Shown here in pieces: positions 43,715-43,997 of a DNA stretch of 43,997 nucleotides. Under the pieces are notes generated by a model, which made no database searches, had not been told where the DNA came from, and saw nothing but the letters and a program-made list of their open reading frames with translations. The position numbers and the translations under genes are program-made. The first letter of the stretch is position 1. The number at the start of each line of letters is the position of its first letter. The DNA lies in NCBI GenBank assembly GCA_023383705.1, contig JAHDYM010000016.1:1-43997 (forward strand), given 5' to 3'. The stretch is from Gammaproteobacteria bacterium. GTDB lineage: Bacteria > Pseudomonadota > Gammaproteobacteria > Steroidobacterales > GCA-2729495.

Positions 43715-43997
43715 ATGGAATTGAGTACCCAGGAAATTGAACGGTTCCGGCAGCGCGGCTACTGCGTGCGCCCGGGCTTCTATGACCAGGCTTCGATCAG
43801 GAAGATCTCCGACTGGCTCGATGCCCTCAAGACCACGCCTCCGCCCGAGGGTGCCGAAGCCTGCTACTACGAGCAGAGTCCGGTGACCGGCGAGGAACTG
43901 CTGGTGCGCGTCGAACACATACTCGGCGAGCACAACCCGGAGATCACCCGCCTGATGCTCACGCCGAAGCTGCTGGGCGCCATCACCGACCTGCTCG
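43715..43997 (+). CDS. Phytanoyl-CoA dioxygenase (PhyH)-family protein, 5' part
   Basis: The first 94 residues of a gene that runs off the window. The opening MELSTQEIERFRQRGYCVRP is the usual N-terminus of PhyH-family Fe(II)/2-oxoglutarate dioxygenases (a helix, then F-x-x-x-G-Y/F-x-x-x-x-G/P), followed by a helical stretch and VRVEHILGEHNPEI. The metal-binding His-x-Asp motif would lie beyond the end, so activity cannot be judged. Only a weak GAGAGAG precedes the ATG at about 7 bases. Confidence 0.78.
   Translation, partial: MELSTQEIERFRQRGYCVRPGFYDQASIRKISDWLDALKTTPPPEGAEACYYEQSPVTGEELLVRVEHILGEHNPEITRLMLTPKLLGAITDLL

Overview
The window is high-G+C DNA with dense, short-spaced genes. HrpB, an HME-type RND pump, GcvA-like LysR, PadR and GntR/UTRA regulators, and four proteins with VPxPA-type PEP-CTERM tails point to a proteobacterium, most likely a gammaproteobacterium. 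The genus cannot be named from this sequence. Two stretches look visibly less G+C-rich than the rest, the cas operon (about 0.85-8.6 kb) and the last two PEP-CTERM genes (about 33.8-35.1 kb), which fits separate acquisition.

Region 1 (1-8.6 kb) is a complete type I-C CRISPR-Cas locus on the minus strand: cas3-cas5c-cas8c-cas7-cas4-cas1-cas2, then a leader with a nested dyad, then a nine-repeat array whose trailer end decays into degenerate repeats. A perfect 9-bp-arm dyad lies between cas3 and the divergent hrpB.

Region 2 (8.7-13.5 kb) holds hrpB, a small unknown gene, and a GntR/UTRA regulator convergent with an LLM-class flavin oxidoreductase. A 24-bp dyad sits just upstream of the oxidoreductase. 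Region 3 (13.7-19.4 kb) is a tight heavy-metal-type RND efflux operon: adaptor, CzcA/CusA-like pump, DUF3240-like protein and outer-membrane factor. Region 4 (19.8-26.3 kb) has a KamA-family radical SAM protein, a LysR regulator, and an overlapping otsB-GH15-otsA trehalose unit.

Region 5 (26.4-31.5 kb) is a carbon/energy cluster. It contains an Isf-like iron-sulfur flavoprotein with its own sigma-70 promoter, an acetate kinase fused to a PduL-type phosphotransacylase, and a phosphoketolase whose stop codon abuts that of the fusion. Together the last two would make acetyl phosphate and direct it to acetate plus ATP or to acetyl-CoA.

Region 6 (31.6-35.4 kb) encodes four PEP-CTERM surface/exported proteins. 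The first two form an operon behind a possible sigma-54 promoter. The last two each carry an identical 16-bp palindrome 82-87 bp upstream of the start codon. A 55-bp head-to-head pair of IS21-like ends and REP-like elements lie between the two pairs. Region 7 (35.4-44 kb) has a GNAT acetyltransferase, a second LLM oxidoreductase paralogous to the first, a PadR-linked MacAB-like ABC export operon, a di-heme cytochrome c, and the start of a phytanoyl-CoA dioxygenase-family gene that runs off the window.

The observations most worth following are the AckA-PduL fusion beside phosphoketolase and the palindrome shared by the two PEP-CTERM genes.
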